Assembly (NCBI RefSeq): GCF_002777975.1
Contig: NZ_NGVS01000033.1
Span: forward strand, 186,001-250,000
Length of the DNA: 64,000 nt
Source of the DNA: Shewanella carassii
GTDB taxonomy: Bacteria; Pseudomonadota; Gammaproteobacteria; Enterobacterales; Shewanellaceae
Direction: 5' to 3'
In this document: positions 9,038 through 18,909 of the stretch, piece by piece
How the letters are laid out: each line of letters opens with the position of its first letter
Position numbering within the stretch: position 1 is the stretch's first letter
The notes under the pieces: model-generated
Databases searched by the model: none
Seen by the model: the letters and a program-made list of their open reading frames with translations, nothing else
Told to the model about the DNA's origin: nothing
Made by a program: the position numbers and the translations under genes

Positions 9038-11305
9038 CTAGTGAGCACCCCCTGCGTGTACCTTATCTACGCCATAGGTCTTGCCTTCGGCGTGACAGGT
9101 GGCACAGGACTCAACCGGCAGGTTGGCGTCTGTGGCAGCATCACCGGCAACTAAGGCACCATTACTCTTGAAGTGGGCCAGAGCGGCCGCATCAGAGTGA
9201 GCGTGACAGGTACGGCAGGATTCGGCAACCGGAGAGATATACTCGCTAGCCGAAATCTTGATTGCACGCTTGGCGGATGTCAGGCCACCATCGGCGGCGA
9301 ACAGCGGTGTCTCGTCTTTGTGGCAGGCGGCACACTCGGTTTCCACACCTGGGTAGCCGTGCAGCTCGCCTGAAGCGTCACGGAAGATGGCAGCTTCACC
9401 CCAGTTACCACTGTGGAAGCGGTGGGCGACTGTCATCAGATCGCGGTTGGCATACAGGAGTCCGGGGACTTCGGCAAATATCGGCTTGCCATCGGCGTCC
9501 AGATTACCCGTGTTGTACTCTGAGGTGCCATGATAGGAGCCGTAATAGCTGTTGTTGTGGCAGTCCATACACTGATCGAAGGTGTAGGTGCCGTGGCGGG
9601 TACCCTTGATGTAGTCCAGGGTGCCGTGACAGGCATTACACTTGGCTTCACTGGCGCTCATCCGCTCTGCAATGGCAAAGCGGGCTGTGACAGCATCACC
9701 ACCGTCAAGGTTATAGAACTTAACGCTTGAAGTGGCGCCAATCGGATTGACGGCATCGAAGGGCATGCCTTCGGCACAGGCGGCTATCTTACCTGAGTTA
9801 TCGACACAGAAGTTGGCCTCGGTACCGACGTAAATGGTGCCCATCGCCTGAGCTTCCGGTACATCAGCAGTCAGGGTCAGCACGCCATTGACGGCGCTGC
9901 CGCTGGCAAGACCTGGCCTGCTGCCCCAGCGGGTGACTTCGCCTCTGGTATCCACATTGCCTATCAAAGTAGCGTCTTTATTGAGCACCGCCAGTTGAGC
10001 TGCATCTGTCAGTGGTTGACCATTGAAGCTGACATTGGCTGTGATGGTAACCAGTTTATTGCCCGCCGTGGTAGAAGCCGCCGCAGTGGCCGAGGTGAAC
10101 TCCACAGTCAACAGCTCGGCATATTCAGCCCGTTTACCCACCTTGTGAGCCTGCATAGGGCTGAGTGCTCCGCTGCCATGGCAAGACTGACACTGGCTGT
10201 CGTCGGCCTGAGCCAGGTTGAAGTCTGAGTGGCCTACGCCGGTTTCAAAGTTGACATTGATATGACAGCCGACACAGGCTTCGCGGTAGATATTGGCGTT
10301 CCAGGAGTCACCGTTGTTGTGGCAACTGGCGCAGTTGTTGAGTTCTGCCGGGAAGCCGATTTCACCGAAGTACTCTTTGGCTTCACCGGAGAGGAAACCC
10401 GCGATGTGATGGCCGGCATGCAGCCTGTGAACCATGGGGCCGAAATCAAATACCCAACCTTCGGCTTTTTGGGCTTCGTCCGGTACCAGAGCCGGGTTGT
10501 GGCAGGCAACGCACTTCTCAGTGCTTTGGTAGTTGTGGTGCGCGTTTATCTTGGCGATGCGGCCTTCGACTTCGCCGTGGCAGGCGATACAGGCGGCATC
10601 TGTTACCGTATCTTTACCTGTGGCTTCAACCAGCTCGCCGGATGCCGGAATATAATCCAGCGGTGTAGAGAGCACCTTGTCTGCTATGGCTGCGCCGCTG
10701 GCATCCTTGAGGTTATAGGCGCGCAGGAACAAGCGATGAGGTGCGTTGAGGTCATCATTGGCATTCATAATGGGAGCGACGCCGTCATGTTCCCAAGTGC
10801 CGGTATAGGTACCTGGCTCGGCCGGATCTTCAACCAGGAGACAGGCATTGCCAGTCTGACCTCTGGAGCTATAGGTGCCATCCAGGGTGCAATACATGGA
10901 GCTGCCCAGTTCCTGAGCCGTGGCATTATTGACCCATTGCAGCGGCGCACCGCTGCCGGAACTATTGCTCATGGCGGTAATAGAGTAGAGGGCGACCTGA
11001 TCCAGGCCAGTCAGTGGGACTCGCTCCCCTGAGCCATTGGTGGCCGAGGCCTTGAACTTGAGGGCGAAGGCTTCGCCGCCTGCCAGTGTGTTGTCGGCCG
11101 GCACTATCTCGAAACTGACATCGCCGGCACTGATAATGGTGGAAGTACCTGAACCTGCGGGGGCTCCTGGCTGTCCGGGTTCGCCTGGTATGCCAGGTTC
11201 ACCGGGGGCTCCGTCTTTTCCGTCCTCACCGTCCCCGCATGCGGTAAGGCACAATAGACTGGTCAGAGCCAGCGCCAGTAATGACTTATTATGGTTTTTC
11301 ATCAT
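9038..11305 (-). CDS. Decaheme c-type cytochrome lipoprotein, MtrC/OmcA family
   Basis: This 755-residue protein has a lipoprotein signal (LCLTAC, lipidated Cys23) and a collagen-like Gly-X-Y linker (about 24-50). Ten CXXCH haem sites follow, at Cys 239, 265, 325, 344, 372, 556, 579, 658, 697 and 734: five plus five, split by a beta domain (about 395-545) that holds a C500/C510 pair. This is the split-barrel/pentahaem domain plan of MtrC, MtrF and OmcA, which pass electrons to minerals or flavins at the cell surface. The ATG at 11305 follows an AAAGGGACGC site. No MtrA-like periplasmic cytochrome or MtrB-like porin is encoded in the window, so its electron source must be elsewhere. A LysR gene lies upstream on the same strand. 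Large plus-strand frames here (for example 10229-11032) are shadows. Confidence 0.95.
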   Translation of the reverse strand: MMKNHNKSLLALALTSLLCLTACGDGEDGKDGAPGEPGIPGEPGQPGAPAGSGTSTIISAGDVSFEIVPADNTLAGGEAFALKFKASATNGSGERVPLTGLDQVALYSITAMSNSSGSGAPLQWVNNATAQELGSSMYCTLDGTYSSRGQTGNACLLVEDPAEPGTYTGTWEHDGVAPIMNANDDLNAPHRLFLRAYNLKDASGAAIADKVLSTPLDYIPASGELVEATGKDTVTDAACIACHGEVEGRIAKINAHHNYQSTEKCVACHNPALVPDEAQKAEGWVFDFGPMVHRLHAGHHIAGFLSGEAKEYFGEIGFPAELNNCASCHNNGDSWNANIYREACVGCHINVNFETGVGHSDFNLAQADDSQCQSCHGSGALSPMQAHKVGKRAEYAELLTVEFTSATAAASTTAGNKLVTITANVSFNGQPLTDAAQLAVLNKDATLIGNVDTRGEVTRWGSRPGLASGSAVNGVLTLTADVPEAQAMGTIYVGTEANFCVDNSGKIAACAEGMPFDAVNPIGATSSVKFYNLDGGDAVTARFAIAERMSASEAKCNACHGTLDYIKGTRHGTYTFDQCMDCHNNSYYGSYHGTSEYNTGNLDADGKPIFAEVPGLLYANRDLMTVAHRFHSGNWGEAAIFRDASGELHGYPGVETECAACHKDETPLFAADGGLTSAKRAIKISASEYISPVAESCRTCHAHSDAAALAHFKSNGALVAGDAATDANLPVESCATCHAEGKTYGVDKVHAGGAH

Positions 11306-11586
11306 AGCGTCCCTTTATTCAAATTATAGGTACTGCTTGTGCAGTAACTTGAATATAGAGATACCTAAAAAGATGTATTCAATTGATTGTCGCATTTGTG
11401 AATTGCGAGTTAAAAAATTGATAAAGAAATGGCTGAAGTTGAAATCGATAATTGCGTTTTTTGAAATTGATGACGCCGGGCGCTGAAAATCAAAGGTTTG
11501 ATGCCAAGGTTAATCTTGGAGAATAGCAGGGGGTTTTACTGAGAGAATGTGTTTATTGCAGCCGAGATGAACTCGGCTTGTCAGCA
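11306..11586. other. Leader region between the LysR gene and the decaheme cytochrome gene
   Basis: This AT-rich stretch of about 280 bases must hold the cytochrome promoter. I see no clear CRP, ArcA or Fnr site; a TGTGAATTGCGAGTTAAA stretch near 11396-11413 is only a weak CRP half-match. Confidence 0.4.
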
Positions 11587-12549
11587 CTATTTGGCATGGG
11601 GACTGAGTTCTTGGGTGAGCAGCTGCAGCAACTGTTTCCTTTGTGGTTCGGAGTAACGGCGATATTCAGGCGCTTTTTCCACCAAGGTATAGCTTGGTAG
11701 TGAAAAAGCCCGCTGGAGTTTAGCCACTTCGGTTTCCGGCAGATGTTGCACCCGCAAACCCGGCATACCCTCGATAAGTGCCATTTCGCTAGGGGTAATA
11801 AAAGCCACGCTGCCCATGGTCAGTAGGTGGGCATACCACTCTTCCCTGTCGTGCACTGCGTGCACCTGGGGTAGCGGTATAGCTTGTTGCTGACAGAAGA
11901 GTTCCATGCGTTCATTGAAACTCTTTATGCCCATATGGACGAAGGAATATGGGCTGATATCTTCGAGCGTGGGCGTTGATGTACTTTGCCACAAAGGGTG
12001 GTCTTCGCGGCAGGCTAAACAAACGCCCATGGTTTGGCCAAGCGAGCTCAATATCAGCTCCCACTGCTCAGGAGGCTCGAGGCTGATCCCCAAGTCCAGT
12101 TGTCCTTGGTGAATCTTTTCCGCCGAGTCTTCCTGCCAGGGATAGAGTCTAAACTGCCCCCACTGTTGCTGTGCGTTTTCTCTTCCCAGCTTGATTGCCA
12201 GTGAGGAAAGCAGTCCATGCGCCACGGCAATATGGATACAGATGTCGCTCGAGGGTAGACGGCTCTGATGAACCTGTTGTTCCAAACGATGTACTGAATG
12301 GATAAAATCGCAGACGGGTAGGTAAAGGTTTTCAGCCAGAGGTGTAGGTTTGAGCTGTTGCTGGCGGCGATAGAATAGCTCATCATCGAAGGCTAATCTA
12401 AGAGCCGCCAGGCAGCGGCTTACCTTGGGGGCAGAGACTGCCAATTCTCTAGCCGCGCAGTTGGCGTGACTCGTCTCATAAATGTTTTTGAACACCATGA
12501 GGGTAAAAATATCCAGCTCACACAGCTGTTTCAGTAATTGACTCGTCAT
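11587..12549 (-). CDS. LysR-family transcriptional regulator next to the decaheme cytochrome
   Basis: This 320-residue protein has an N-terminal winged helix-turn-helix (about 12-70: FTLMVFKNIYETSHANCAAR then SAPKVSRCLAALR) and a LysR substrate-binding domain to the end. The recognition-helix region is less canonical than usual (SAPKVSRCLAAL), like the divergent LysR branch common in Shewanella. It is encoded 281 bases upstream of the decaheme cytochrome on the same strand. Control of that cytochrome is therefore plausible but unproven, and the effector is unknown. Confidence 0.88.
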   Translation of the reverse strand: MTSQLLKQLCELDIFTLMVFKNIYETSHANCAARELAVSAPKVSRCLAALRLAFDDELFYRRQQQLKPTPLAENLYLPVCDFIHSVHRLEQQVHQSRLPSSDICIHIAVAHGLLSSLAIKLGRENAQQQWGQFRLYPWQEDSAEKIHQGQLDLGISLEPPEQWELILSSLGQTMGVCLACREDHPLWQSTSTPTLEDISPYSFVHMGIKSFNERMELFCQQQAIPLPQVHAVHDREEWYAHLLTMGSVAFITPSEMALIEGMPGLRVQHLPETEVAKLQRAFSLPSYTLVEKAPEYRRYSEPQRKQLLQLLTQELSPHAK

Positions 12550-12690
12550 TCCCTCATTCCATAGGTTGATACCTATTTAGTGGTTGAGGTTAGTTGTTTT
12601 GTGACTCAATTACTGTGACATGGTGCAATTTGGTAAAATTTTTGTGAACAATAATCAACTATTGAAACACTCGGTTCGTTTATTTGCCAT

Positions 12691-13095
12691 TTATTCTTGA
12701 GTTTGAAATTCGAGACTCGGAGATGACTCGATATCGCTATTTAACTCTTTGATAAGGTTGACTTCTTCCTTGACTCTCATGCCGATAAACTGGCCGCCTT
12801 CGAAGATTTCCATCGACTTGCTGGCCACTTCCCCTTCGACTGTTCCTGTGCTGCAGATAATCAATTTTTCACAGCAGAGTTTGCCGCGAAATAGTCCGGA
12901 AACCTTGAGTTCCTGGCAGTTAAGTTCGCCATCAACCAAGCCGTTGGCTTCAATGGTCAGCTTGCTTTCGGCGTTGATTTTGCCATAAATGGCACCACCG
13001 ACCAGGGTCTCGCCATCGAAGTGACTCTCGCCGGTGATCTTGCTGCCCTGGGCAATATAGGTGAGCCCGGTTGTTTTTTTTCTTTTACCAAACAT
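12691..13095 (-). CDS. Bactofilin-family polymer-forming protein
   Basis: This 134-residue protein consists almost wholly of a DUF583/bactofilin beta-helix. It begins MFGKRKKTTGLTYIAQGSKITGE, and regularly spaced glycines and hydrophobics mark the turns (GELNCQELKVSGLFRGKL, TVEGEVASKSMEIFEGG). Bactofilins form cytoskeletal filaments at the membrane and serve in shape, stalk or polar organisation. No partner peptidase gene (LmdC/M23) is adjacent. Monocistronic by position. Confidence 0.88.
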   Translation of the reverse strand: MFGKRKKTTGLTYIAQGSKITGESHFDGETLVGGAIYGKINAESKLTIEANGLVDGELNCQELKVSGLFRGKLCCEKLIICSTGTVEGEVASKSMEIFEGGQFIGMRVKEEVNLIKELNSDIESSPSLEFQTQE

Positions 13096-13208
13096 AATGC
13101 TTTTTAACAGTTTTTTCTCGGGGCTGCTGATGTTACCCCTTATTGAAAAAGAACAAAACCACTAAAATTTGGCGCTAAGGAGTCAGATTTTTGGCTCTTG
13201 ACTGAGAG

Positions 13209-13688
13209 TCAGTCAGGATTCGGCTCTCGTAACTCGATGGCTGAGGCGGGGCAGGGGGCAACGCAGGCGCCGCAGCCGCTGCAGCGCTCGGCATCCAGTA
13301 CCGGCAGGGCGGTAGCCCCTAAAAGGGGCGGAAAGCGGATCGCCCGCTCGTCGCAGGCATCCTTGCAGCTCTGGCAGACAATCCCCTGGCGGGCGAGGCA
13401 ACTGTCGGCAAATTGGGCCATGAGCCGCCAAGGCGCTTCGCCAAGAGGCCTGAATACCGGCTGTTCACAGTGGGTGACACAGGCCTGACAAAAGCTGCAT
13501 TCGGCGCGCTGAAAGTCAAGCTCCGGAAAGCCGCCATCCCCCTTGATTATCACTTGAGTCTCGCAGGCATCTACACAGGCGCCGCAGCGAGTACAGGCGT
13601 CGGTAAATTCCGCTTCCGGTTTGCTCCAGGGCGGACGAACCACACCACTCTTGCGGCGACTGAACAGGCGTCTGCGGGACAGATCCAT
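13209..13688 (-). CDS. napF: NapF-type ferredoxin
   Basis: This 159-residue cytoplasmic iron-sulfur protein starts with the NapF signature MDLSRRRLFSRR. It has cysteine clusters CTRCGACVDAC, CSFCQACVTHC, CQSCKDAC and CSGCGACVAPC, enough for up to four 4Fe-4S centres. NapF helps mature or energise the periplasmic nitrate reductase NapA in other bacteria. Here it is not in a nap operon: its ATG lies 2 bases after the galE stop, so it is probably translated from the galU-galE transcript. Confidence 0.9.
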   Translation of the reverse strand: MDLSRRRLFSRRKSGVVRPPWSKPEAEFTDACTRCGACVDACETQVIIKGDGGFPELDFQRAECSFCQACVTHCEQPVFRPLGEAPWRLMAQFADSCLARQGIVCQSCKDACDERAIRFPPLLGATALPVLDAERCSGCGACVAPCPASAIELREPNPD

Positions 13689-13690
13689 GA

Positions 13691-14704
13691 CTAACCCTTG
13701 TAACCGTTAGGATTGTTGGATTGCCAGTTCCAGCTGGAGTCGGCCATATCCTGCAGGCTACGCTCTGCTTTCCAGCCCAGCTCTTTGGCGGCATGGGAGG
13801 GGTCGGCATAACAGGCGGCGATATCGCCGGGCCGACGCGGGGCAAACTCGAAGGGGATCGCCTTATTGCAGGCTTTCTCAAAGGCTTTGACCATCTCAAG
13901 TACGCTGTAGCCCTGGCCAGTTCCCAGATTATAGGTGACCAGACCAGGATTGGTGGCAAGCTTGTCCAGAGCTTTGAGGTGACCTATTGCCAGGTCCACC
14001 ACGTGGATATAGTCGCGCACACCTGTGCCATCTATTGTGGGATAGTCATTGCCAAATACGCTGAGTTTCTCGCGCTTACCGACGGCAACCTGAGCGATAA
14101 AGGGCATCAGATTGTTAGGGATATCGTTGGGATCTTCACCGATGCGGCCGCTCTTGTGGGCGCCGACCGGGTTGAAATAACGCAAGCGGGCAATGTTCCA
14201 GCTGGCATCGGCCGCGGCCAGATCCGCCAGAATATGTTCCACCATCAGTTTGGACTGACCATAAGGGTTGGTGGCGCCGGTGGGGAAGTCCTCGGTGATC
14301 GGCAGACTGGCGGGATCGCCGTAAACTGTGGCCGATGAGCTGAATACCAGGTTGCGAACGCCATATTCTTTCATCACCTGACACAGAATAAGGGTGCCGG
14401 TGACATTGTTTTCATAGTATCTCAGCGGTTGGGCGACGGATTCACCCACTGCCTTGAGGCCGGCGAAGTGAATCACGGCTTCGAAGCTGTGGTCACTGAA
14501 GACTTTCTGCAGGAATGCCTTATTGAGAATATCGCCCTGATAAAAGAGCACGCTCTTGCCGCTGATTTCTTCGACTCTGGCCAGAGCTTCGACACTTGAG
14601 TTGCTCAGGTTGTCAATCACCACCACCTCTTTGCCCGCGGCCAGAAGTTCAACCAGAGTGTGGGTGCCAATATAACCGGCTCCGCCGGTGACCAAAATTG
14701 TCAT
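13691..14704 (-). CDS. galE: UDP-glucose 4-epimerase GalE
   Basis: GalE interconverts UDP-glucose and UDP-galactose using bound NAD. The 337-residue protein has [14 protein letters not shown] at the N-terminus, the SSSATVYG segment, the catalytic YGQSK near residue 149 and RYFNPVGAH, all typical. Its ATG overlaps the galU stop in an ATGA tetranucleotide, which indicates translational coupling. With galU it supplies UDP-sugars for surface polysaccharide. Confidence 0.96.
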   Translation of the reverse strand: MTILVTGGAGYIGTHTLVELLAAGKEVVVIDNLSNSSVEALARVEEISGKSVLFYQGDILNKAFLQKVFSDHSFEAVIHFAGLKAVGESVAQPLRYYENNVTGTLILCQVMKEYGVRNLVFSSSATVYGDPASLPITEDFPTGATNPYGQSKLMVEHILADLAAADASWNIARLRYFNPVGAHKSGRIGEDPNDIPNNLMPFIAQVAVGKREKLSVFGNDYPTIDGTGVRDYIHVVDLAIGHLKALDKLATNPGLVTYNLGTGQGYSVLEMVKAFEKACNKAIPFEFAPRRPGDIAACYADPSHAAKELGWKAERSLQDMADSSWNWQSNNPNGYKG

Positions 14705-15618
14705 GCTTTACTTCCTTTAACCAAATCGCCCAGATAGGCGGCAAATTCACGTCCAAGCTCGGGGTGGCGCAATGCATGTTCCACCGTTGCCTGCATATAA
14801 CCCAACTTGTTGCCACAGTCATGGCTCTTGCCACGCATGTAGTAAGCATTGACCTGCTGGCTTTGCATCAACATGGCAATGGCATCTGTGAGCTGGATTT
14901 CATCACCGGCTCCGGCCGGGGTTTTGCCAAGCAAGGGCCAGATAGCGGCAGGCAGCACATAGCGACCCACTACAGCCAGGTTGGAGGGGGCTTCATCGAC
15001 ATCCGGTTTTTCAACCAACTTAAGCAGAGGCTGGGATTCGCCCGGCTTAAGGTCGTGGCCGTTGACATCGGCTATTCCGTATTGGTCTACCTTCTCGTGA
15101 GGCACACCCTCGACCATGATCTGCCCGGTTCCTGTGCGATCGAACAGGCTAACCATTTCGGCCAGGTTATCGCGGGAAAGATCGCTGGCGGCATCGTCTA
15201 TCAACACATCCGGCAGTAGCACGGCGAACGGCTCATCACCTACTACCGGACGAGCACAGAGAATGGCGTGTCCCAGCCCTTTGGCCTGAGCCTGGCGGAC
15301 GCTGATCACAGTGACATTTTGCGGGCAGATGGACTGCACTTCATTGAGCAGTTGCCGCTTTACCCGCCGTTCCAGCTGGGCTTCCAGTTCAAAACTGGTA
15401 TCGAAATGGTTTTCAATGGAGTTTTTACTGGCGTGGGTAACCAGCACGATCTCCTTGATGCCGGCGGCAATGGCTTCGCTGACAACATATTGGATCAAGG
15501 GTTTATCTACTACCGGCAGCATCTCTTTGGGAATGGCCTTGGTGGCCGGCAGCATTCGGGTGCCAAGACCCGCAACGGGGATTACCGCCTTGCGGATGGT
15601 GGTCGATTTTATCGGCAT
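14701..15618 (-). CDS. galU: UTP-glucose-1-phosphate uridylyltransferase GalU
   Basis: GalU makes UDP-glucose from UTP and glucose 1-phosphate. The 305-residue protein has the nucleotidyltransferase signature [30 protein letters not shown], and the [19 protein letters not shown] segment typical of GalU. An AAGG site precedes the ATG at 15618. First gene of a galU-galE-napF run, divergent from phhA. Confidence 0.96.
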   Translation of the reverse strand: MPIKSTTIRKAVIPVAGLGTRMLPATKAIPKEMLPVVDKPLIQYVVSEAIAAGIKEIVLVTHASKNSIENHFDTSFELEAQLERRVKRQLLNEVQSICPQNVTVISVRQAQAKGLGHAILCARPVVGDEPFAVLLPDVLIDDAASDLSRDNLAEMVSLFDRTGTGQIMVEGVPHEKVDQYGIADVNGHDLKPGESQPLLKLVEKPDVDEAPSNLAVVGRYVLPAAIWPLLGKTPAGAGDEIQLTDAIAMLMQSQQVNAYYMRGKSHDCGNKLGYMQATVEHALRHPELGREFAAYLGDLVKGSKA

Positions 15619-15776
15619 TCAGATACCTTGGGTGCTCGGGATAAATCAGCCCCTATTGTAATGCAGTGGCACCGAAAAGCCATTTGCAAAAAGGGCTAAT
15701 TTCCCTGGGGATATGCAAAAAAGCCTGTTTGGAGCACAAAAATAAGCTTCTGACCTCACAGAGTTAAATACCAATT

Positions 15777-15794
15777 TGTAACTCAATCTTTACA
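15777..15794 (+). promoter_or_regulatory. Candidate TyrR box upstream of phhA
   Basis: The sequence TGTAACTCAATCTTTACA matches the TyrR consensus TGTAAA-N6-TTTACA at 11 of 12 defined positions. It lies 105 bases before the phhA ATG in the galU/phhA divergent region. TyrR itself is encoded 1.5 kb downstream. Confidence 0.75.
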
Positions 15795-15898
15795 AATTTT
15801 CTTCACTTGGCGCCGGAAATAAAGTGTGACCTGGTTAACAAAAGTGCGGCCTTGAGTGAACATGAAATCAGAAACGATTCAGGCAGTGAGTATGGACC

Positions 15899-16690
15899 AT
15901 GAGTAAAGCAACTCAATATGTGGCTCGTCACCCAGGCAGTGATGGCCGAATAGATTACCCGCAAGATGAACACGCCATCTGGCAGGAGCTGTATGCCCGC
16001 CAGGAACACAACTTGCCAGGTCGCGCCTGCGACGAATACATGCAGGGGCTCAAGGCGTTGGACTTGCCCAAAGACAGGATCCCGCAACTGGGCGAGCTGG
16101 ATGCCGTGTTGCAGGATACCACGGGCTGGAAGACAGCGGCGGTGCCGGCGCTTATCTCATTCGGGCGCTTCTTTGAACTCCTGGCGAATAAGGAGTTTCC
16201 GGTGGCGACTTTTATCCGCAGCAGGGAGGAGTTTGATTACCTGCAGGAGCCGGATATCTTTCATGAGATTTTCGGTCATTGTCCCTTGCTGACCAACCCG
16301 GCCTTTGCTCATTTCTCCCATATTTATGGTCAGTTGGGGCTGGATGCCAGCAAGGAAGACAGGGTCTTTTTGGCGCGTCTCTACTGGTTTACCGTGGAGT
16401 TTGGTTTGCTGCGTACCCAGACCGACGGCCTGAGAATTTACGGTGGCGGCATTTTGAGCTCGCCTGGCGAGACGCTGTACGCCTTCAGCGACACACCGGA
16501 GCGCAGACCCTTTGAACTGCTGGATGTGTTGCGCACTCCCTATCGGATAGACATTATGCAGCCCATCTATTACGAGATAGAGCATATCGATTTTCTGGAT
16601 GAAATCGCCCGCATGGACATTATGAAGGCGGTTACCCAAGCCAAACGACTGGGACTCTTTACCCCCAAATTTCAACCCAAAGCCAGCTGA
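15899..16690 (+). CDS. phhA: Phenylalanine 4-monooxygenase PhhA
   Basis: PhhA hydroxylates phenylalanine to tyrosine with tetrahydropterin and non-haem iron. The 263-residue monomeric bacterial form shows the iron ligands His122 and His127 in FHEIFGHCP and Glu167 in YWFTVEFGL. The next gene, phhB, recycles the pterin, and TyrR follows, so this is the standard phh cluster. A TyrR-box-like site lies upstream. Confidence 0.96.
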   Translation: MSKATQYVARHPGSDGRIDYPQDEHAIWQELYARQEHNLPGRACDEYMQGLKALDLPKDRIPQLGELDAVLQDTTGWKTAAVPALISFGRFFELLANKEFPVATFIRSREEFDYLQEPDIFHEIFGHCPLLTNPAFAHFSHIYGQLGLDASKEDRVFLARLYWFTVEFGLLRTQTDGLRIYGGGILSSPGETLYAFSDTPERRPFELLDVLRTPYRIDIMQPIYYEIEHIDFLDEIARMDIMKAVTQAKRLGLFTPKFQPKAS

Positions 16691-16744
16691 TACTGGCGGT
16701 AATGGCCTGTGTGCAAGCATGCTGGCCACTTTCAAGGAGATGTT

Positions 16745-17083
16745 ATGACTGAACTGGCCAATATGAAGTGCGAAGCATGCCGCGCCGATGCTCCCAAGGT
16801 GACAGATGCCGAGCTTGCCGAGCTTATTCGGATGATCCCGGATTGGGGCGTGCAGGTGCGCGATGGCATCATGCAGCTGGAGCGGGTTTACAAGTTTAAA
16901 AATTTCCGCCAGGCGATGGCCTTTAGCAATAAGCTGGCGGACTTGGCTGAAGAAGAGTTTCACCACCCGGGGATCCTGACTGAATGGGGCAAGGTGACTG
17001 TGACCTGGTGGTCGCACTCCATTAAGGGGCTGCATCGTAACGACTTTATCATGGCTGCCAAGACAGACCAGTTGTTGGATTAA
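16745..17083 (+). CDS. phhB: Pterin-4a-carbinolamine dehydratase PhhB
   Basis: PhhB dehydrates the 4a-hydroxypterin that PhhA produces. The 112-residue protein contains the family EFHHPG motif and [14 protein letters not shown]. The ATG at 16745 stands behind a strong AAGGAGA site; an earlier in-frame GTG at 16709 has none. It lies 54 bases after phhA. Confidence 0.95.
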   Translation: MTELANMKCEACRADAPKVTDAELAELIRMIPDWGVQVRDGIMQLERVYKFKNFRQAMAFSNKLADLAEEEFHHPGILTEWGKVTVTWWSHSIKGLHRNDFIMAAKTDQLLD

Positions 17084-17281
17084 TCTTTTTCTAATATATT
17101 CAGTGTGTTGATTATCCCTTCACACTGAATCCTTTCCCTTTGTTACAAATCCGCTGTAAAGCGAGCTTGCCACTTGTCTCAGAACCTTCTAACGTATAGG
17201 GCGCATTTTTACATCGTCTGCCGACCTCTTTATGCAGGCGATAATCCCAAAGAATCTGAATTATAAAAGGGAATGACAGTT

Positions 17282-18820
17282 ATGCGCTTGGAAGTCAGTT
17301 GTCAGGATCGCGTTGGTTTAGCCAAGGATATTTTAATGGTGCTGGAGCGATACGGGATTAACCTTATCGCTATCGATGCCAGTAACAAGGGATTCTTATA
17401 TTTGCAGTTTGCCGAGGTCGGCTTCGAGACCTTGAGTGAGTTGATGCCCCAGATCCGTAAGGTAGAAGGGGTGCACGACGTCAGAACCGTTTCCTTTATG
17501 CCCTCGGAGCAGGAGCATTACGCCCTCAAAACCCTCTTGAAAACCCTGCCGGATGCCGTGTTCTCCCTCGACGGTAAGGGGCGAATTCGTATCGTTAACG
17601 AGTCGGCCTTGCTTATTCTGGACATGGCCGAACATGAAGTGATAGAGGAATCCCTCAATCATTGGGTGCAAGGTTTTAATTTCGGCCGTTGGCTCAGCGA
17701 GCCCCAGGTGTTGGCGCAGGCCACTCGGGTCTCTATTGGCAACAATGAATATCTGGCCGAAATGCTGCCCATCTATCTACCGGATGAAAACGACAAGAGT
17801 ATTCTCGCCGGCGCCGTGGTGGCACTCAAGTCGCCAGCGCGGGTGGGCAAACAGTTCAACGCGCTGCAGAGCCAGAGCAGTGGCTTCGATTCAGTGCTGG
17901 CCGTCAGCGACAAGATGAAAGAGGTACTCAAGCAAGCCAAGCGTATGGCGCAGCTGGATGCGCCTTTGCTGATCACCGGGGAAACCGGCACAGGCAAAGA
18001 GCTGATGGCCAGAGCCTGTCACGATGCCAGCATGCGAAGGGAGAAACCCTTTATCGCCATCAACTGCGCCGCCATGCCCGACAGCGCCGCGGAAGAGGAG
18101 CTGTTTGGTTATGTCAGCAACGGAGAAGTGGTTAAACGGGGTTTCTTCGAAGAGGCCAAGGGCGGCACCGTCTTCCTCGATGAAATAGCCGAGATGTCCA
18201 AGGCCGCTCAGGTCAAATTGTTGCGTTTACTGCAGGATGGCAGCTTCCGCCGTATCGGCGGTGATGTAGAGGTGCGCGCCGATGTCCGTATCATCTGTTC
18301 GACTCAGAAGAATTTGGCGGAGCTGTGTCAGACCGGCGAGTTCCGTGAAGATCTCTACTACCGCATTCACGTACTGAGTTTCCATATGCCTGCGCTGCGT
18401 GAACGCAGGGTCGATATTATTCCGTTGACGGAAATGTTTCTCGAACACTACAGCCAGCAACTGTCCAGCCCGGTGCGGCGGATCTCGGCGTCCTGTCGTG
18501 ATCACCTGTTGACCTATGCCTGGCCCGGTAACGTGCGGCAACTGAAAAACGCCGTGTTCAGAGCGGTATCCATGTGGGATGGTTCGGCCGAATTGACCGT
18601 AGAGCAGTTGAAACTGCCTTCCTATGCCGAAGGTTTTGGCTATTTCGACAAGGAGTTTGAAGGCACCTTGGATCAGGCCATGAAACAGTTTGAAGCCGGT
18701 TTGCTGCGGCGTCTCTATCCGGCGTACCCCAGTACCCGCCAACTGGCGAAAAAGTTGGGGGTATCCCATACCGCCATTGCCAATAAACTCAGGGAATATG
18801 AGATCAGCAAGAAGCGCTGA
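17282..18820 (+). CDS. tyrR: TyrR, sigma54-type aromatic amino acid regulator
   Basis: The 512-residue protein has an N-terminal ACT domain (MRLEVSCQDRVGLAKDIL), a PAS domain (about 80-185), an AAA+ domain with Walker A GETGTGKE (about 233-240) and a C-terminal Fis-type helix-turn-helix (STRQLAKKLGVSHTAIANKL). The GAFTGA loop used to contact sigma54 is replaced (around FGYVSNGEVVKRGFFEEA), as in E. coli TyrR, which acts with sigma70. ATG 17282 is chosen over ATG 17273 because the GGGA site sits only a base or two from 17273 and E. coli TyrR begins MRLEV. Confidence 0.94.
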   Translation: MRLEVSCQDRVGLAKDILMVLERYGINLIAIDASNKGFLYLQFAEVGFETLSELMPQIRKVEGVHDVRTVSFMPSEQEHYALKTLLKTLPDAVFSLDGKGRIRIVNESALLILDMAEHEVIEESLNHWVQGFNFGRWLSEPQVLAQATRVSIGNNEYLAEMLPIYLPDENDKSILAGAVVALKSPARVGKQFNALQSQSSGFDSVLAVSDKMKEVLKQAKRMAQLDAPLLITGETGTGKELMARACHDASMRREKPFIAINCAAMPDSAAEEELFGYVSNGEVVKRGFFEEAKGGTVFLDEIAEMSKAAQVKLLRLLQDGSFRRIGGDVEVRADVRIICSTQKNLAELCQTGEFREDLYYRIHVLSFHMPALRERRVDIIPLTEMFLEHYSQQLSSPVRRISASCRDHLLTYAWPGNVRQLKNAVFRAVSMWDGSAELTVEQLKLPSYAEGFGYFDKEFEGTLDQAMKQFEAGLLRRLYPAYPSTRQLAKKLGVSHTAIANKLREYEISKKR

Positions 18821-18909
18821 AGCCCTGTAAAGCGGATTTGCCGCCGGAATGGCTGATATTTAGCCATTCCTTGAGCGCAAAGCCTTTGCCGGCGCTTGCG
18901 GGGCGCAAG

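Noticed and set aside
10229..11032. 267-residue plus-strand frame inside the decaheme cytochrome region
   Set aside because: It is a shadow of the real minus-strand gene, which has a signal peptide and ten haem motifs.
17148..17162. TGTAAA half-site before tyrR, considered as a TyrR box
   Set aside because: The facing half-site is in the wrong orientation (TTACA...TGTAA, pointing outward), so it does not fit the TGTAAA-N6-TTTACA arrangement.
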